Shown piece after piece: positions 1-9,023 of a stretch of 64,000 bases of DNA. Source of the DNA: Xenorhabdus stockiae (lineage in GTDB: Bacteria > Pseudomonadota > Gammaproteobacteria > Enterobacterales > Enterobacteriaceae); NCBI RefSeq assembly GCF_002632825.1, contig NZ_NJAJ01000016.1:48041-112040 (forward strand). Direction: 5' to 3'. Position 1 is the stretch's first letter. The number at the start of each line of letters is the position of its first letter. The notes under the pieces were generated by a model that made no database searches, had not been told where the DNA came from, and saw only the letters and a list, made by a program, of their open reading frames with translations. Both the position numbers and the translations under genes were made by a program.

Positions 1-1
1 T

Positions 2-2599
2 AGAAAACTCTGGTCGGAATCCGGGAAAATTGCTTCCGTGTTGATTGCGGGTGGCATTGTACAAAATACACCTGTTGCGATTGCGCTTGAACGCTCTCCG
101 ATACTGGTTGCATCACTGCTTGGTGTTATGAGAGCAGGCGGAGTTTGTCTTCCGTTGGATTTAAGCTATCCGGCTCAGCGTATTGAAGCCATGATGGAAC
201 AAGCTCAGCCAGCACTTGCCATTGTTGATGATAAATCCAGTCAGTTATTTAACGTGGCGGAAATTCCAACCGTAAGGGTTGATACGCTGATACACAGAGA
301 TGAGCTTTTATCAGATACAGAGGAACCAGAGACAGACATAGCGCCTGAGCAACTGGCTTATTTACTGTTTACCTCCGGTTCAACGGGAAAACCTAAAGGC
401 GTGGCAATGCCGCACCGTAGCCTGTCAAATATGGTTATCTGGCAGAATGAAACCCATTCCGGTAAAAATATTTGTTCTACCTTACAGTATGCGCCACTGA
501 GTTTTGACGTTTCATTTCAGGAAATTTTCTCTACGTTGGCTGCCGGTGGCGAGCTACATCTTATCAGTGAAGATAAGCGACGCGATCCTTTGCAACTACT
601 GCGTACTCTTGATAATTACCGGACAGAAAGAATTTATCTGCCTTATGTTGCGCTTCAGCAATTAGCTGAAACCGCCGTTGCATTGGAAACCTACCCGAAA
701 AACCTGAAAGTTGTTATTTCATCAGGTGAACAACTTCGGGTGACGGATGATATTCGTTTGCTTATCGGTCAGATTAATAACGGTATTCTTGAGAACCAGT
801 ACGGCCCGACGGAAACCCATGTTATCACGGCATTTACCATGCAGGGTGATCCGGCCGCTTTTCCGGCACTTCCTCCCATTGGTAAAAGTATCAACAACGC
901 AGATATCATCTTACTTAATAGTCAGTTAGAAGAAGTCGCCACTGGTGAACAGGGGGAGATTTATGCCCGTGGTTTACCTGTGGCACAGGGTTATTACCGC
1001 CAGCCAGAATTAACCGCAGAACGATTTATTACCCTTAAAGGTAGCGGAGAGACACTGTATCGAACCGGTGATTTAGGCGTAAAACTCAAGGATGGCAATA
1101 TCCTCAGCTTAGGACGAAAAGATACTCAAGTGAAAGTACGTGGGTATCGTGTAGAACTGGCAGAAATAGAATTAGCGATATCGAGTACGCCCGGTGCTGA
1201 CAAGGTTCTGCAAGACGTAGCAGTTGTCGTTCAGCAACATGGGGAAAATGATAGCCTGCTGGTGGCATTCTTGATCGGAGAAAAGAATGAAGCATTAATT
1301 GGGCGTATACAGCAACATGTGTCCGAAAAATTGCCTAAATACATGGTGCCTTCGCGAATAGAGTGGCTGAGTACTCTGCCCAAAACGTTAAGTGGTAAGC
1401 GTGATGATGCAGCATTACGCAGTATGAAGGTCATGCAATGCCATAATAACGCAGAATATATTGCGCCACGAGACAATTATGAACAGGTTCTGTGTGATTT
1501 GGCCGCTGATTTGCTGAAAATTCCTGCTGTATCTGTTCACCAGAATCTGTTTGATATCGGTGCTACTTCATTAACTGCCATGAGAATGGTGGTCTTGATT
1601 GAAAAGCATTTCAGCATCAACGTGCCTTTGTCTCTTTTTATCAGTTACCCGACGGTTGCTCAGTTAGCTGCACATATCAGGGAAGAGGGAGGGTATCCCA
1701 AATTTAGTCCGCTTGTCCCCATGCGAACGACAGGGCATAAACAGCCACTGTTTTTTGTCCATCCTATGGGGGGAAATGTGTTGTCCTATTTGCGGTTAGT
1801 GAAGTATTTCCCTGACGACCAACCTTTCTATGCATTACAGGCGCATGGCGTAGACGCAGGATCTATGCCGCTGAACAGCATACAGGAACAGGCTGCAAAT
1901 TATCTGGAAGCTATACGTGAAATACAGCAACATGGCCCATATTCAATCGGAGGTTGGTCTTATGGTGGATTTGTCGCATTCGAAATGGCCCGACAATTGA
2001 AGGAGCAGGGTGAAGATGTGACAGACCTTTTCATTTTAGACACAGTTGCTGTTAATGCATCGTCTCAGACAACAATAAATGAAGGTGCTTTGCTGCGATG
2101 GTTCTTTTGGGAATTATTGTGGCTGAATGAAGGTGCCACACTCCCGGAGCAGACGTTACCGGAGCAGATTACTTCTTTGCAGGAACAATTCGAATATATC
2201 ACCGAGCATGCTATCGCAACAGGTGCAATTCCTCAGGGCAGTTCCCGCGCAGTCATACAGCGGTTATTCGATGTGTATAAAGCTAACTGGAAAGCGGCTA
2301 CAGACCATGTTGCTTATAAAGCTGATATCAATATGACTTTATTACATGCAACACGGCCGTTACCTGTCATTCTGCGCTCTATGCATGATGCGGTACGAAG
2401 TGAGTATCGTGATCCGAAAAATGGTTGGGAGAGCAAGACAAGCGGGTATATCAATGTCATTGATGTGCCCGGGGATCATCTGGAAATCATGGAAGAACCT
2501 TATGTACAGGAAGTGGCAAAGGTCATTCTTCAGGAAATGGAAAAATCGTCTACAAAACAAGTCATATCGGATTCGGAGAAAATATGTCCCGTCCATTGA
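2..2599 (+). CDS. pxaA: NRPS terminal module A-T-TE, 5' end outside window (PxaA-like)
   Basis: The frame is open from the first base, so the N-terminus and any upstream module lie outside. Counting from nt 38: adenylation core A3 (LLFTSGSTGKPKG, about 109-121), A5 (NQYGPTETH, about 255), A8 (near 360-374), A10 lysine in LSGKRDD (about 453); a carrier domain with the phosphopantetheine serine in GATSL (about 511); a thioesterase with GWSYGG (about 640) and histidine in PGDHLE (about 813). Hand alignment to GrsA gives the pocket code DVQYISQVIK, close to proline codes such as DVQLIAHVVK. The next gene overlaps by 16 nt and encodes a flavin monooxygenase. That pairing is the one known for pyrrolizixenamide/legonmycin synthetases, where acyl-Ser-Pro is released by the TE and then oxidised. 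NRPS is certain; the pxaA assignment is inference because the serine module is not visible. Confidence 0.85.
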   Translation, partial: RKLWSESGKIASVLIAGGIVQNTPVAIALERSPILVASLLGVMRAGGVCLPLDLSYPAQRIEAMMEQAQPALAIVDDKSSQLFNVAEIPTVRVDTLIHRDELLSDTEEPETDIAPEQLAYLLFTSGSTGKPKGVAMPHRSLSNMVIWQNETHSGKNICSTLQYAPLSFDVSFQEIFSTLAAGGELHLISEDKRRDPLQLLRTLDNYRTERIYLPYVALQQLAETAVALETYPKNLKVVISSGEQLRVTDDIRLLIGQINNGILENQYGPTETHVITAFTMQGDPAAFPALPPIGKSINNADIILLNSQLEEVATGEQGEIYARGLPVAQGYYRQPELTAERFITLKGSGETLYRTGDLGVKLKDGNILSLGRKDTQVKVRGYRVELAEIELAISSTPGADKVLQDVAVVVQQHGENDSLLVAFLIGEKNEALIGRIQQHVSEKLPKYMVPSRIEWLSTLPKTLSGKRDDAALRSMKVMQCHNNAEYIAPRDNYEQVLCDLAADLLKIPAVSVHQNLFDIGATSLTAMRMVVLIEKHFSINVPLSLFISYPTVAQLAAHIREEGGYPKFSPLVPMRTTGHKQPLFFVHPMGGNVLSYLRLVKYFPDDQPFYALQAHGVDAGSMPLNSIQEQAANYLEAIREIQQHGPYSIGGWSYGGFVAFEMARQLKEQGEDVTDLFILDTVAVNASSQTTINEGALLRWFFWELLWLNEGATLPEQTLPEQITSLQEQFEYITEHAIATGAIPQGSSRAVIQRLFDVYKANWKAATDHVAYKADINMTLLHATRPLPVILRSMHDAVRSEYRDPKNGWESKTSGYINVIDVPGDHLEIMEEPYVQEVAKVILQEMEKSSTKQVISDSEKICPVH

Positions 2600-3762
2600 A
2601 AGTTATTATAGCTGGTGCAGGTATTGGCGGATTAACGACGGCGGTTGTTTTACAGCGGCTTGGTTATGAGGTTGAAGTTTACGAACAGGCAACGACTTTA
2701 CGAACGGCAGGTTCTGGCCTTTCTGTGATAACTAATGCTGTTGCAGCGTTATCCTCTATTGGGGTTAATTTGAAACTGGAAAACTTTGGTGCTCCGGTTA
2801 AGAATTTCGAAATCAGGAACGTTAAGGATCAGCTTATACGCAGAATGCCTGTACCTGAAATCTCGTCTTCCAATGGATTTGATAGTGTCTGTTTATCACG
2901 TAAGGCACTACAGGAAGCCCTGTTACAGCAATTAGATCAGAGCATTATCCATGTCGATGCGAAAGTAGATGAAATTATCGAAAGTGATAATGCTGTTACT
3001 GTCCGTTTTGCTGACGGCAGAGAAACACAGGGTGATCTGTTGATTGGTGCTGATGGTATTCATTCTGTTGTCCGGGAATATCTACAGGGGAATCAGCCAC
3101 TCCGCGCTTCTGATTATATCTGCTGGCTGGCAATTACCCGCTATCAGCATCCGCAAATTACCCCCGGCTACGTTGTCCATTATTTGGGGCAGGGAAAACG
3201 AGTCGGTTTAATCGATATAGGCGGAGGGGAAGTCTATTGGTGGGGAACTGCAAACATGAGCAACAAGCAGGCCTGTCACTGGCAAGGGAGTAATCAGGAT
3301 GTTCTGGCCTATTTTGAGGGTTGGCCAACAATTGTTTCCGACATTATTTCACAAACGCCATCGGAAGATATTATCTCCGTATCTGCGCAGGACAGGCCTT
3401 TTTCCCCGCTTTGGGGAAAAGGAAGAATTACGCTTTTAGGTGATGCCGCTCATCCTATGCTTACGACACTGGGCCAAGGTGCCGGGATGGCGATTGAAGA
3501 TGCTGCTGTTTTGGGGCATATGTTGAAGCAGCAGCCTGATCCAGTTGCCGCTCTGCGCCAATACGAGAAAGTTCGTATCCCAAGAGCTGAATTATTTGTT
3601 AATGAATCAAAGATACAAAGTGACCTTGGACAGGAAGATGGTATTTTTGATTGTCAGCAGAGGGAGTTAACTTTACAGTCTTTACCAGAGACAGCGCTCA
3701 GACAAGACTTTGAAAGATTCTTACACTTTCCGGTGGGAGATCTTACTCTCCAGACCCTATAA
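2584..3762 (+). CDS. pxaB: FAD-dependent monooxygenase (PxaB-like)
   Basis: A 392-residue class A flavoprotein monooxygenase. The N-terminal dinucleotide fold reads GAGIGGLTTAVVLQRLGYEV (from about residue 11). The second FAD motif is GADGIHSVVRE (about 156), and the third is LLGDAAHPMLTTLGQGAG (about 287). The start ATG follows GGAGAA and lies inside the last codons of the NRPS gene, so the two are translationally coupled. In known bacterial pyrrolizidine pathways (PxaB, LgnC) such an enzyme performs Baeyer-Villiger-type oxidation and ring contraction of the bicyclic NRPS product. Membership of the monooxygenase family is firm. The specific role rests on the neighbouring proline-like module. 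A generic aromatic hydroxylase is the alternative. Confidence 0.85.
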   Translation: MSRPLKVIIAGAGIGGLTTAVVLQRLGYEVEVYEQATTLRTAGSGLSVITNAVAALSSIGVNLKLENFGAPVKNFEIRNVKDQLIRRMPVPEISSSNGFDSVCLSRKALQEALLQQLDQSIIHVDAKVDEIIESDNAVTVRFADGRETQGDLLIGADGIHSVVREYLQGNQPLRASDYICWLAITRYQHPQITPGYVVHYLGQGKRVGLIDIGGGEVYWWGTANMSNKQACHWQGSNQDVLAYFEGWPTIVSDIISQTPSEDIISVSAQDRPFSPLWGKGRITLLGDAAHPMLTTLGQGAGMAIEDAAVLGHMLKQQPDPVAALRQYEKVRIPRAELFVNESKIQSDLGQEDGIFDCQQRELTLQSLPETALRQDFERFLHFPVGDLTLQTL

Positions 3763-3805
3763 CGGCTCTTTTGGTTAAAGCGTTTTTGTCGTAAAAATCT
3801 GCAAT

Positions 3806-3834
3806 GGGCTGTGTTTAAAGTAAAAATACAGCCC
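3806..3834. terminator. Stem-loop between convergent monooxygenase and TetR genes
   Basis: A 7-bp perfect stem (GGGCTGT at 3806-3812, ACAGCCC at 3828-3834) lies between the two converging stop codons. It is followed by GTTATTATT on the plus strand. It probably ends both transcripts. Confidence 0.55.
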
Positions 3835-3842
3835 GTTATTAT

Positions 3843-4457
3843 TCAGCAATGATTGGCTCTGAGATCCCAAATTTTCATTATTTGCGTAATGGATGATTCA
3901 AGAACCTCCAGCGAAACGCCATCTCTGGCTAAAGTTGAAAATCCTAACAGAAGACCATTGAACATCGCCGCCATTGCTGAAGGATCACTTTCGCTTGCTA
4001 ACTCACCGCTATCTATGGCGCGCTGTATACACGAAGCAAAACCTTTCCGCGTTTCTTCTCTGATATCTGCCAGCAGTTTTTGGATATGTTCATGCTCTGG
4101 TGAGCAAACACTAGCTGACAATACGAGTAAACAACCCGAGGGGTGATCGTATTCTGTTTGCATTCTCGCTGAGTGACGTAGTGCCATTTCAACCGCGTCT
4201 TTGGGTGGTATGCTCTGATCCCAAAGGCTTGCGGTTACCTGACCATATGTATCCAGATAACGGGTCACCACTTCTTTAAATAGTGCCTCTTTGGAGCCAA
4301 AGGCAGCATAGAAACTGGGAGCAGAAATGCCACCCATTCCAGCTTTTAGCTGACTCAGAGACGTTGATTCATAGCCGTGTTCCCAAAACAGAAACATCGC
4401 CTGATTGACCGCTACATTTCGATCAAAACGACGTGGACGCCCCATTTTAGCCATCAT
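3843..4457 (-). CDS. TetR/AcrR-family transcriptional regulator
   Basis: 204 residues with an N-terminal TetR helix-turn-helix: GRPRRFD leader, then a helix around FWEHGYESTSL and the recognition region around SAPSFYAAFGSKEALF (about 48-63). The C-terminal half is a helical ligand-binding and dimerisation domain. The start ATG follows GAGGGAAAAA. It is transcribed divergently from an MFS exporter with 114 nt between them, and that gap holds two nested inverted repeats and a TTGACA box. The usual arrangement is local repression of the pump, relieved by its substrate. The ligand cannot be predicted, although the adjacent NRPS product is a candidate. Confidence 0.9.
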   Translation of the reverse strand: MMAKMGRPRRFDRNVAVNQAMFLFWEHGYESTSLSQLKAGMGGISAPSFYAAFGSKEALFKEVVTRYLDTYGQVTASLWDQSIPPKDAVEMALRHSARMQTEYDHPSGCLLVLSASVCSPEHEHIQKLLADIREETRKGFASCIQRAIDSGELASESDPSAMAAMFNGLLLGFSTLARDGVSLEVLESSITQIMKIWDLRANHC

Positions 4458-4488
4458 TTTTCCCTCATTAAAGTCTACTTAAATACTA

Positions 4489-4543
4489 ATCGATATAAAA
4501 GTCCTTGACAAGGTAGCCTTGTTATCCTTAATTTTATATCGAT
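4489..4543 (+). promoter_or_regulatory. Divergent promoter/operator region with nested inverted repeats
   Basis: Two perfect 12-bp arms, ATCGATATAAAA (4489-4500) and TTTTATATCGAT (4532-4543), flank a smaller palindrome ACAAGG-TAG-CCTTGT (4508-4522). TTGACA at 4505-4510 is a good -35, with a TAATTT-like -10 about 18 nt further on, pointing at the MFS gene. The small palindrome overlaps the -35 and spacer, a natural repressor site for the adjacent TetR protein. Confidence 0.65.
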
Positions 4544-4571
4544 CGATACATATATTAAAAGGGTCATTTAA

Positions 4572-5771
4572 ATGCATGAAAACACGTCTGTATTATCAGT
4601 AACGACAACTGAACGCCTTCCTATTTCCGGATTATTGGGGCTGGCAATGACGGGCTTTATTGCTATTTTGACGGAAACACTACCCGCAGGGTTACTACCT
4701 CAAATTAGCTTGGATCTTGGTGTTTCAGAAGCGTTAGCGGGTCAGTTAGTCACTCTTTATGCTTTAGGGTCATTATTAGCAGCAATTCCTCTTGTCGCCG
4801 CAGTGCGCGGTTATCGGAGACGACCCGTTTTACTCTGCGCTATTGTTGGTTTTTTGATTTTTAATACGATTACTGCATTATCCTCAAATTATTTTCTGAC
4901 GTTAACTGTACGTTTTCTGGCTGGAGTTGCAGCGGGTCTTGCGTGGGGGTTTTTAGCCGGTTATGCACGGCTGATGGTACCAGTTTCATTGCAGGGCCGG
5001 GCAATGGCAGTAGCAATGGTGGGAACACCAATTGCATTATCTCTGGGGGTTCCTGTCGGGACTTGGGCTGGTAATCTGATTGGCTGGAAAGGAACCTTTG
5101 CGATTATGTCTGGCCTGACAGTCATACTGGCGATATGGGTCATACTTAAGGTACCTGATTTTCCTGGGCAAAGTGCAGAGCAACGTGTTCCTGTTTACAG
5201 AGTTTTTACCACAGCGGGTGTTCGTCCGGTGTTGCTTGTCATTTTTTTCTGGATGTTGGCACATAACATTCTTTATACCTATATCTCACCTTTCCTTGTA
5301 CCCGCCGGATTATCGGAACGTGTTGATTTCATTCTCCTGATATTTGGGATAGCAGCTTTACTGGGTATCTGGATCATCGGGTTATTGGTTGATAACTATC
5401 TGCGAATACTGGTGTTACTCAGCCTTAGCATATTCACCTTAACTGCCGTTATGCTTGGTTTTGGTGGTAATATCCCTTCAGTCATTTATCTGGGAGTTGC
5501 TGTCTGGGGATTAACCTTTGGTGGTGCAGGGACATTATTGCAAACAGCTTCTGCTGACGCCACAGGGGATGGTGCCGATATAGCGCAATCTATGGTTGTT
5601 ACTATATGGAATATTGCTATCGCTGGTGGGGGTATTGTGGGAGGAGTTCTGCTGGAAACCCGTGGAGTATCTTCATTCCCCTGGGTGATCTGTCTATTGT
5701 TATTAGCTGGATTAACTTTAGGCTGGAAGTCTAAAAAATATGGTTTTCCCAGCAGCCGTAGGCTCCAATAA
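4572..5771 (+). CDS. MFS drug:H+ antiporter, DHA1 type
   Basis: A 399-residue, roughly 12-helix carrier. The first helix contains LAMTGFIAILTETLPAGLLP, a hallmark of the AraJ/Bcr-like branch of DHA1 efflux proteins. The loop after helix 2 carries RGYRRRPVLL in place of the usual motif A, and helices 4-5 carry RFLAGVAAGLAWG. It acts in the inner membrane, probably exporting a small organic molecule. AAGGG lies 9 nt before the ATG. It is divergent from a TetR regulator and 0.8 kb downstream of the pxa-like genes, so export of or resistance to that product is plausible but unproven. Confidence 0.88.
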   Translation: MHENTSVLSVTTTERLPISGLLGLAMTGFIAILTETLPAGLLPQISLDLGVSEALAGQLVTLYALGSLLAAIPLVAAVRGYRRRPVLLCAIVGFLIFNTITALSSNYFLTLTVRFLAGVAAGLAWGFLAGYARLMVPVSLQGRAMAVAMVGTPIALSLGVPVGTWAGNLIGWKGTFAIMSGLTVILAIWVILKVPDFPGQSAEQRVPVYRVFTTAGVRPVLLVIFFWMLAHNILYTYISPFLVPAGLSERVDFILLIFGIAALLGIWIIGLLVDNYLRILVLLSLSIFTLTAVMLGFGGNIPSVIYLGVAVWGLTFGGAGTLLQTASADATGDGADIAQSMVVTIWNIAIAGGGIVGGVLLETRGVSSFPWVICLLLLAGLTLGWKSKKYGFPSSRRLQ

Positions 5772-5806
5772 TTTGAGGGTATTGGCGCAAAATAGAGTGT
5801 GTTTTT

Positions 5807-5835
5807 GGTACCGTCTTCACTCTGAAGATGGTACC
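5807..5835. terminator. Long stem-loop after the MFS gene
   Basis: A 13-bp stem with one G-T pair, left arm GGTACCGTCTTCA and right arm TGAAGATGGTACC, with a 3-nt loop. It lies between converging genes. There is no clear T tract, so the terminator role is likely rather than certain. Confidence 0.45.
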
Positions 5836-5916
5836 TGAACAATATTCGTTAAGAGCTGCTCCCCTGTTTTAAACGCAGACCTTTTTGTATATGAGCATGG
5901 AAACATACAGTGATGA

Positions 5917-7137
5917 TTACTCTGTGCTCGTAGCGCAATTCCCATCAATATGTTCACCTGAAAAAGCGCGTTTAACAAAAATGGTAGAGTCGGGCAAAGA
6001 ACCTTTCATTGTGGCCGAATGGCTCAAATCGGGATAGAGATGCCACTCAATATGGCTGCCTCGTTTGCACGCAGCAGTAACAAGCTGAACTTGACCGGCT
6101 TTTGGTGAGTCTACATCCTGCCCACCTGTTCCCCAGAAAATAGGAATGTCGGTTTTTATGGCGGGGTAATATCTGATGTCCATGATAGCTTGTATAAGCG
6201 GTGATGGATCTTTCTTAAAGCTATTTGCGCCGGTTAGGTTATCTGAAAATATTTGTTTTTCTATATCACGCAGACAGTGAGTTTGTGAAAGGCGAAAAGC
6301 CGGGATTGCTTTGTCACTCAGATAATCCTCTGGCGATAATGATGGTTCGACTAACGATACGGTATTTATTGCTAACAGAAGGTAAGCAAGCGTATGTCTG
6401 ACAATATCATCTCGTTTTACTATTTTCTTGATAGCGTCAGGCACACTGGTTCCCGTTGTTACAGCACCGACAATATCGAGATCAGGTGAGTAGCTTTTTG
6501 CGTATAAGGTAGCGGCAAAGGTTGCTCCTCCGCCTTGCGATTGCCCAATGAGTATTGTTTTCTTTGATAGATGAAAATGGCCTTGCTGAACTGCGCGGAT
6601 ACTATCAAGCAGGCTATAAGCTGTAGCCCGATAGTCAGAATATGGGTGTAATCCCGGGGTTCCCAATCCTTGATAGTCTGTAGCAACAATGGCATATCCT
6701 TGTTTGAGCCAGTAGTTGAGGTAGCCAATATCACGTTTACTTCGGCCTGCAAACGATGGAGCACAAATATTCGCGATACCGACGGTGCCATGTGCCCAGG
6801 CTAATAATGGCCATCCCCCTTTTGGTGGTGTTCCTTTCGGTAAAAATAGCGCGCCAGAAACCGTAATTGGAGAGTGATTATCGATACCGTCGGTCGAACT
6901 ATAGAGAATACGAATGTTTTGATCGGCATTCGACAGGCTTTGTACAGAGTCTAATGGTTCGACGCGAAGTAATTGACCGGCTTGTTCTGGTGTTTTCCCT
7001 GACCAATTATAAAATGTGGGTAGATTACGCTCTCCGGTGCTTATTGGAGCCCCGGCAAAAGCAAGCACAGGATTGATTGTTAATACAAAAAATAAAATAT
7101 TAATCAATCTGTTATTCCATGATGATATCGCTGTCAT
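5917..7137 (-). CDS. Secreted lipase-like alpha/beta hydrolase
   Basis: About 406 residues from the ATG at 7137, which has AGGGCG upstream; a TTG eight codons earlier is less likely. A signal peptide with hydrophobic core ILFFVLTINPVLAFA precedes the mature start. The nucleophile motif is GQSQGG, with an upstream AWAHGTVG oxyanion-type turn and a late histidine in PDLSHSATM. The layout resembles the secretory lipase (LIP) family known in Candida, Mycobacterium and Nocardia, which cleaves triacylglycerols or esters outside the cytoplasm. A hairpin separates it from the upstream T-TE gene on the same strand. The substrate is unknown. Confidence 0.75.
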   Translation of the reverse strand: MTAISSWNNRLINILFFVLTINPVLAFAGAPISTGERNLPTFYNWSGKTPEQAGQLLRVEPLDSVQSLSNADQNIRILYSSTDGIDNHSPITVSGALFLPKGTPPKGGWPLLAWAHGTVGIANICAPSFAGRSKRDIGYLNYWLKQGYAIVATDYQGLGTPGLHPYSDYRATAYSLLDSIRAVQQGHFHLSKKTILIGQSQGGGATFAATLYAKSYSPDLDIVGAVTTGTSVPDAIKKIVKRDDIVRHTLAYLLLAINTVSLVEPSLSPEDYLSDKAIPAFRLSQTHCLRDIEKQIFSDNLTGANSFKKDPSPLIQAIMDIRYYPAIKTDIPIFWGTGGQDVDSPKAGQVQLVTAACKRGSHIEWHLYPDLSHSATMKGSLPDSTIFVKRAFSGEHIDGNCATSTE

Positions 7138-7258
7138 GATTTTTCGCCCTGATTTCTTCAAATATCACTCACCTTAGCAAACTCCACTTATCTGTAGATG
7201 AAATGCTTATTTGTTTAATTACGTATCTGTGGATGGCGATGCAGGCATTTTTGTCATT

Positions 7259-7301
7259 AACCTGAAATACCTTACATATGAAGTGCAAGGTATTTCAGGT
7301 T
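7259..7301 (-). terminator. 15-bp perfect stem-loop downstream of the T-TE gene
   Basis: The perfect arms 7259-7273 and 7287-7301 enclose a 13-nt loop. It lies 50 nt after the T-TE stop and before the lipase-like gene on the same strand, so it probably separates the two transcripts. Confidence 0.5.
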
Positions 7302-7351
7302 TGTTAAGGGGAGTTTTAGATATCCTGAAGTCGGAGTAAGGCGTCAGAGTA

Positions 7352-8482
7352 TTAACTGATAAACTCAATATCGTTTAAGTCACTATTTTGGATTGGAGAC
7401 TTTCCATCAAAGAATTGAATAAGAATATCAGTCAGCACATCAGGCCGTTCTATCATTACAAGATGGTCTGATTTCTTTATTGTCGTAAATATAGAGTTAG
7501 GGAAAATAGAGGCACAACGTTTAATAATTTCTGATGGAGTGATGATATCGTATTCACCCGTTATGAATAAAGTGGCTTTGTTAAAGCCGTTTGCTTTCTC
7601 ATAATCTCGTTGGTTTAAAAGGCGTTTTTGGAGATACTTATATCTTTCTGCATGATGGCGTGTTGATTCCAGTAATGTTTTCTTAACAAGTTTATATGTT
7701 GTTTCTCTGCCTAGTATGTCGACATCCGGATCAAGGCAAAGAATACTTGCAATGGTATTTTCTGTAAATTCTTCATAATTCCCTTCGGTCAGTGCCTTTA
7801 ATGCTGTATCCAGTTTATCTTGAATATGAAGTGGCTGGGTGAGTGCAGTGCCTATAAATGCTGTTTTATTCACTCTTTCAGGCCATTTGTACGTAAACTC
7901 AAGCGCTGTAGCTCCGCCGTATGAAATACCGATGAGATTTATTGTTTGTAAAGACAAGGTATCTAAAAGGTGTCGTGTGCATTCCGCCAGAAACTCAAAA
8001 TTTTGATTTGGGGGAATATCGTCAGCAGAACCCGTACCGGGCAGGTCGACAAAGATGAGAGGACTGTCTTCTTTGAGGAGGTATTCTAGGTGAGGTAAGG
8101 AGTACATATCCTGAAAACCACCAACGATAATAAATATGGGGACTACTTGGGGGTCACTGATGTCACCAATAACCCGAAAAGCATATTTTACTCCGTTCCA
8201 TGTGATTTCCTTTCTGTCATGAGGCGGAATGCGAAAACTGGAATCAATAAAAGCAGCGAGTGATTGAACATTTCTGAATCGTAGAACATCGCTCCAGTCT
8301 ATTTTCTTTCCTAGCTTATCCTCAATAAAGATTTGTATTTCAACTAAAGAAATAGAATCTGCGCCAAGGCTGAAAAAATCATCATAAATATCCATTGATT
8401 CAACAAGTAGCACTTCACGACATATTTCCAGTACATCATGTTCAGTCTTATTTAGCTTGGTTTTTTGCAATGACTCAGTCAT
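7352..8482 (-). CDS. Free-standing carrier-thioesterase (T-TE) protein
   Basis: 376 residues in two parts. Residues about 10-85 are a peptidyl/acyl carrier domain with the phosphopantetheine serine in SLGADSISLVEIQ. Residues about 105-360 are an alpha/beta hydrolase: GGFQDM oxyanion region, DLPGTG, nucleophile GISYGG, aspartate in GEYDIITP, histidine in KKSDHLVMIERP. A carrier fused to a hydrolase with no adenylation or ketosynthase part must be loaded in trans, or it hydrolyses or transfers an acyl group made elsewhere. GAGGAAGAT lies before the ATG. The A-T-TE proteins on either side suggest a shared pathway. No named homologue is recognised. Confidence 0.8.
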   Translation of the reverse strand: MTESLQKTKLNKTEHDVLEICREVLLVESMDIYDDFFSLGADSISLVEIQIFIEDKLGKKIDWSDVLRFRNVQSLAAFIDSSFRIPPHDRKEITWNGVKYAFRVIGDISDPQVVPIFIIVGGFQDMYSLPHLEYLLKEDSPLIFVDLPGTGSADDIPPNQNFEFLAECTRHLLDTLSLQTINLIGISYGGATALEFTYKWPERVNKTAFIGTALTQPLHIQDKLDTALKALTEGNYEEFTENTIASILCLDPDVDILGRETTYKLVKKTLLESTRHHAERYKYLQKRLLNQRDYEKANGFNKATLFITGEYDIITPSEIIKRCASIFPNSIFTTIKKSDHLVMIERPDVLTDILIQFFDGKSPIQNSDLNDIEFIS

Positions 8483-9023
8483 ATCTTCCTCCTATTGTCA
8501 TCTAACCAATATTATATCCTAATTTTCATTCTGTGAAATATAGCCATTAAAATGTAGAAACTAAAAAAAATAAATCATTTTTTAATAGTATCCACTGAAA
8601 CTAATGTTAGAATTTTTAATTTTATTAAAAATATCAATCTAAATAGCATTTAGCTGATATTACCTCTATTGATTTTATTGTTCTTTTTGAGAAGGAAGAT
8701 AGAAATAACTATATTTTTAATTGTCTAATCTGGCATTCTTTTATCTATATACGGTAAACTTATTCATTATTTTTATATGAGAATAAAAAAGAGAGAGCTT
8801 CATGGAAAATTCCTTCCAGAAAGCACGCTGGTTAGTAGGTAAAAGAACGAATCGTTGATAGTACGGACAAGTTATCATCGTAGTAAGAATTTGAAATTTG
8901 TAACAGGACAGTCGCATTTTCAGAAGAAAGAGATACTGCACGTGATAGAGATATTGATGCTATCTGGTGTCAGCAACACCATCAGCTACAAATCCATTGT
9001 GTATATATTTGGGAGAAAAACGA
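8483..9023. other. 541-nt AT-rich intergenic region
   Basis: This is the divergent promoter region between the T-TE gene and the cupin gene. A 66-codon frame on the minus strand (8741-8941) has low-complexity composition and no ribosome site. I see no convincing gene, only scattered T- and A-rich blocks. Confidence 0.5.

Noticed and set aside
38..38. GTG at 38 as the true start of the first NRPS gene
   Set aside because: The frame is open back to the window edge and residues before it continue the A domain, so this is not the start.
8741..8941. 66-codon minus-strand frame upstream of the cupin gene
   Set aside because: Low-complexity content from AT-rich DNA, no ribosome site and no family pattern.
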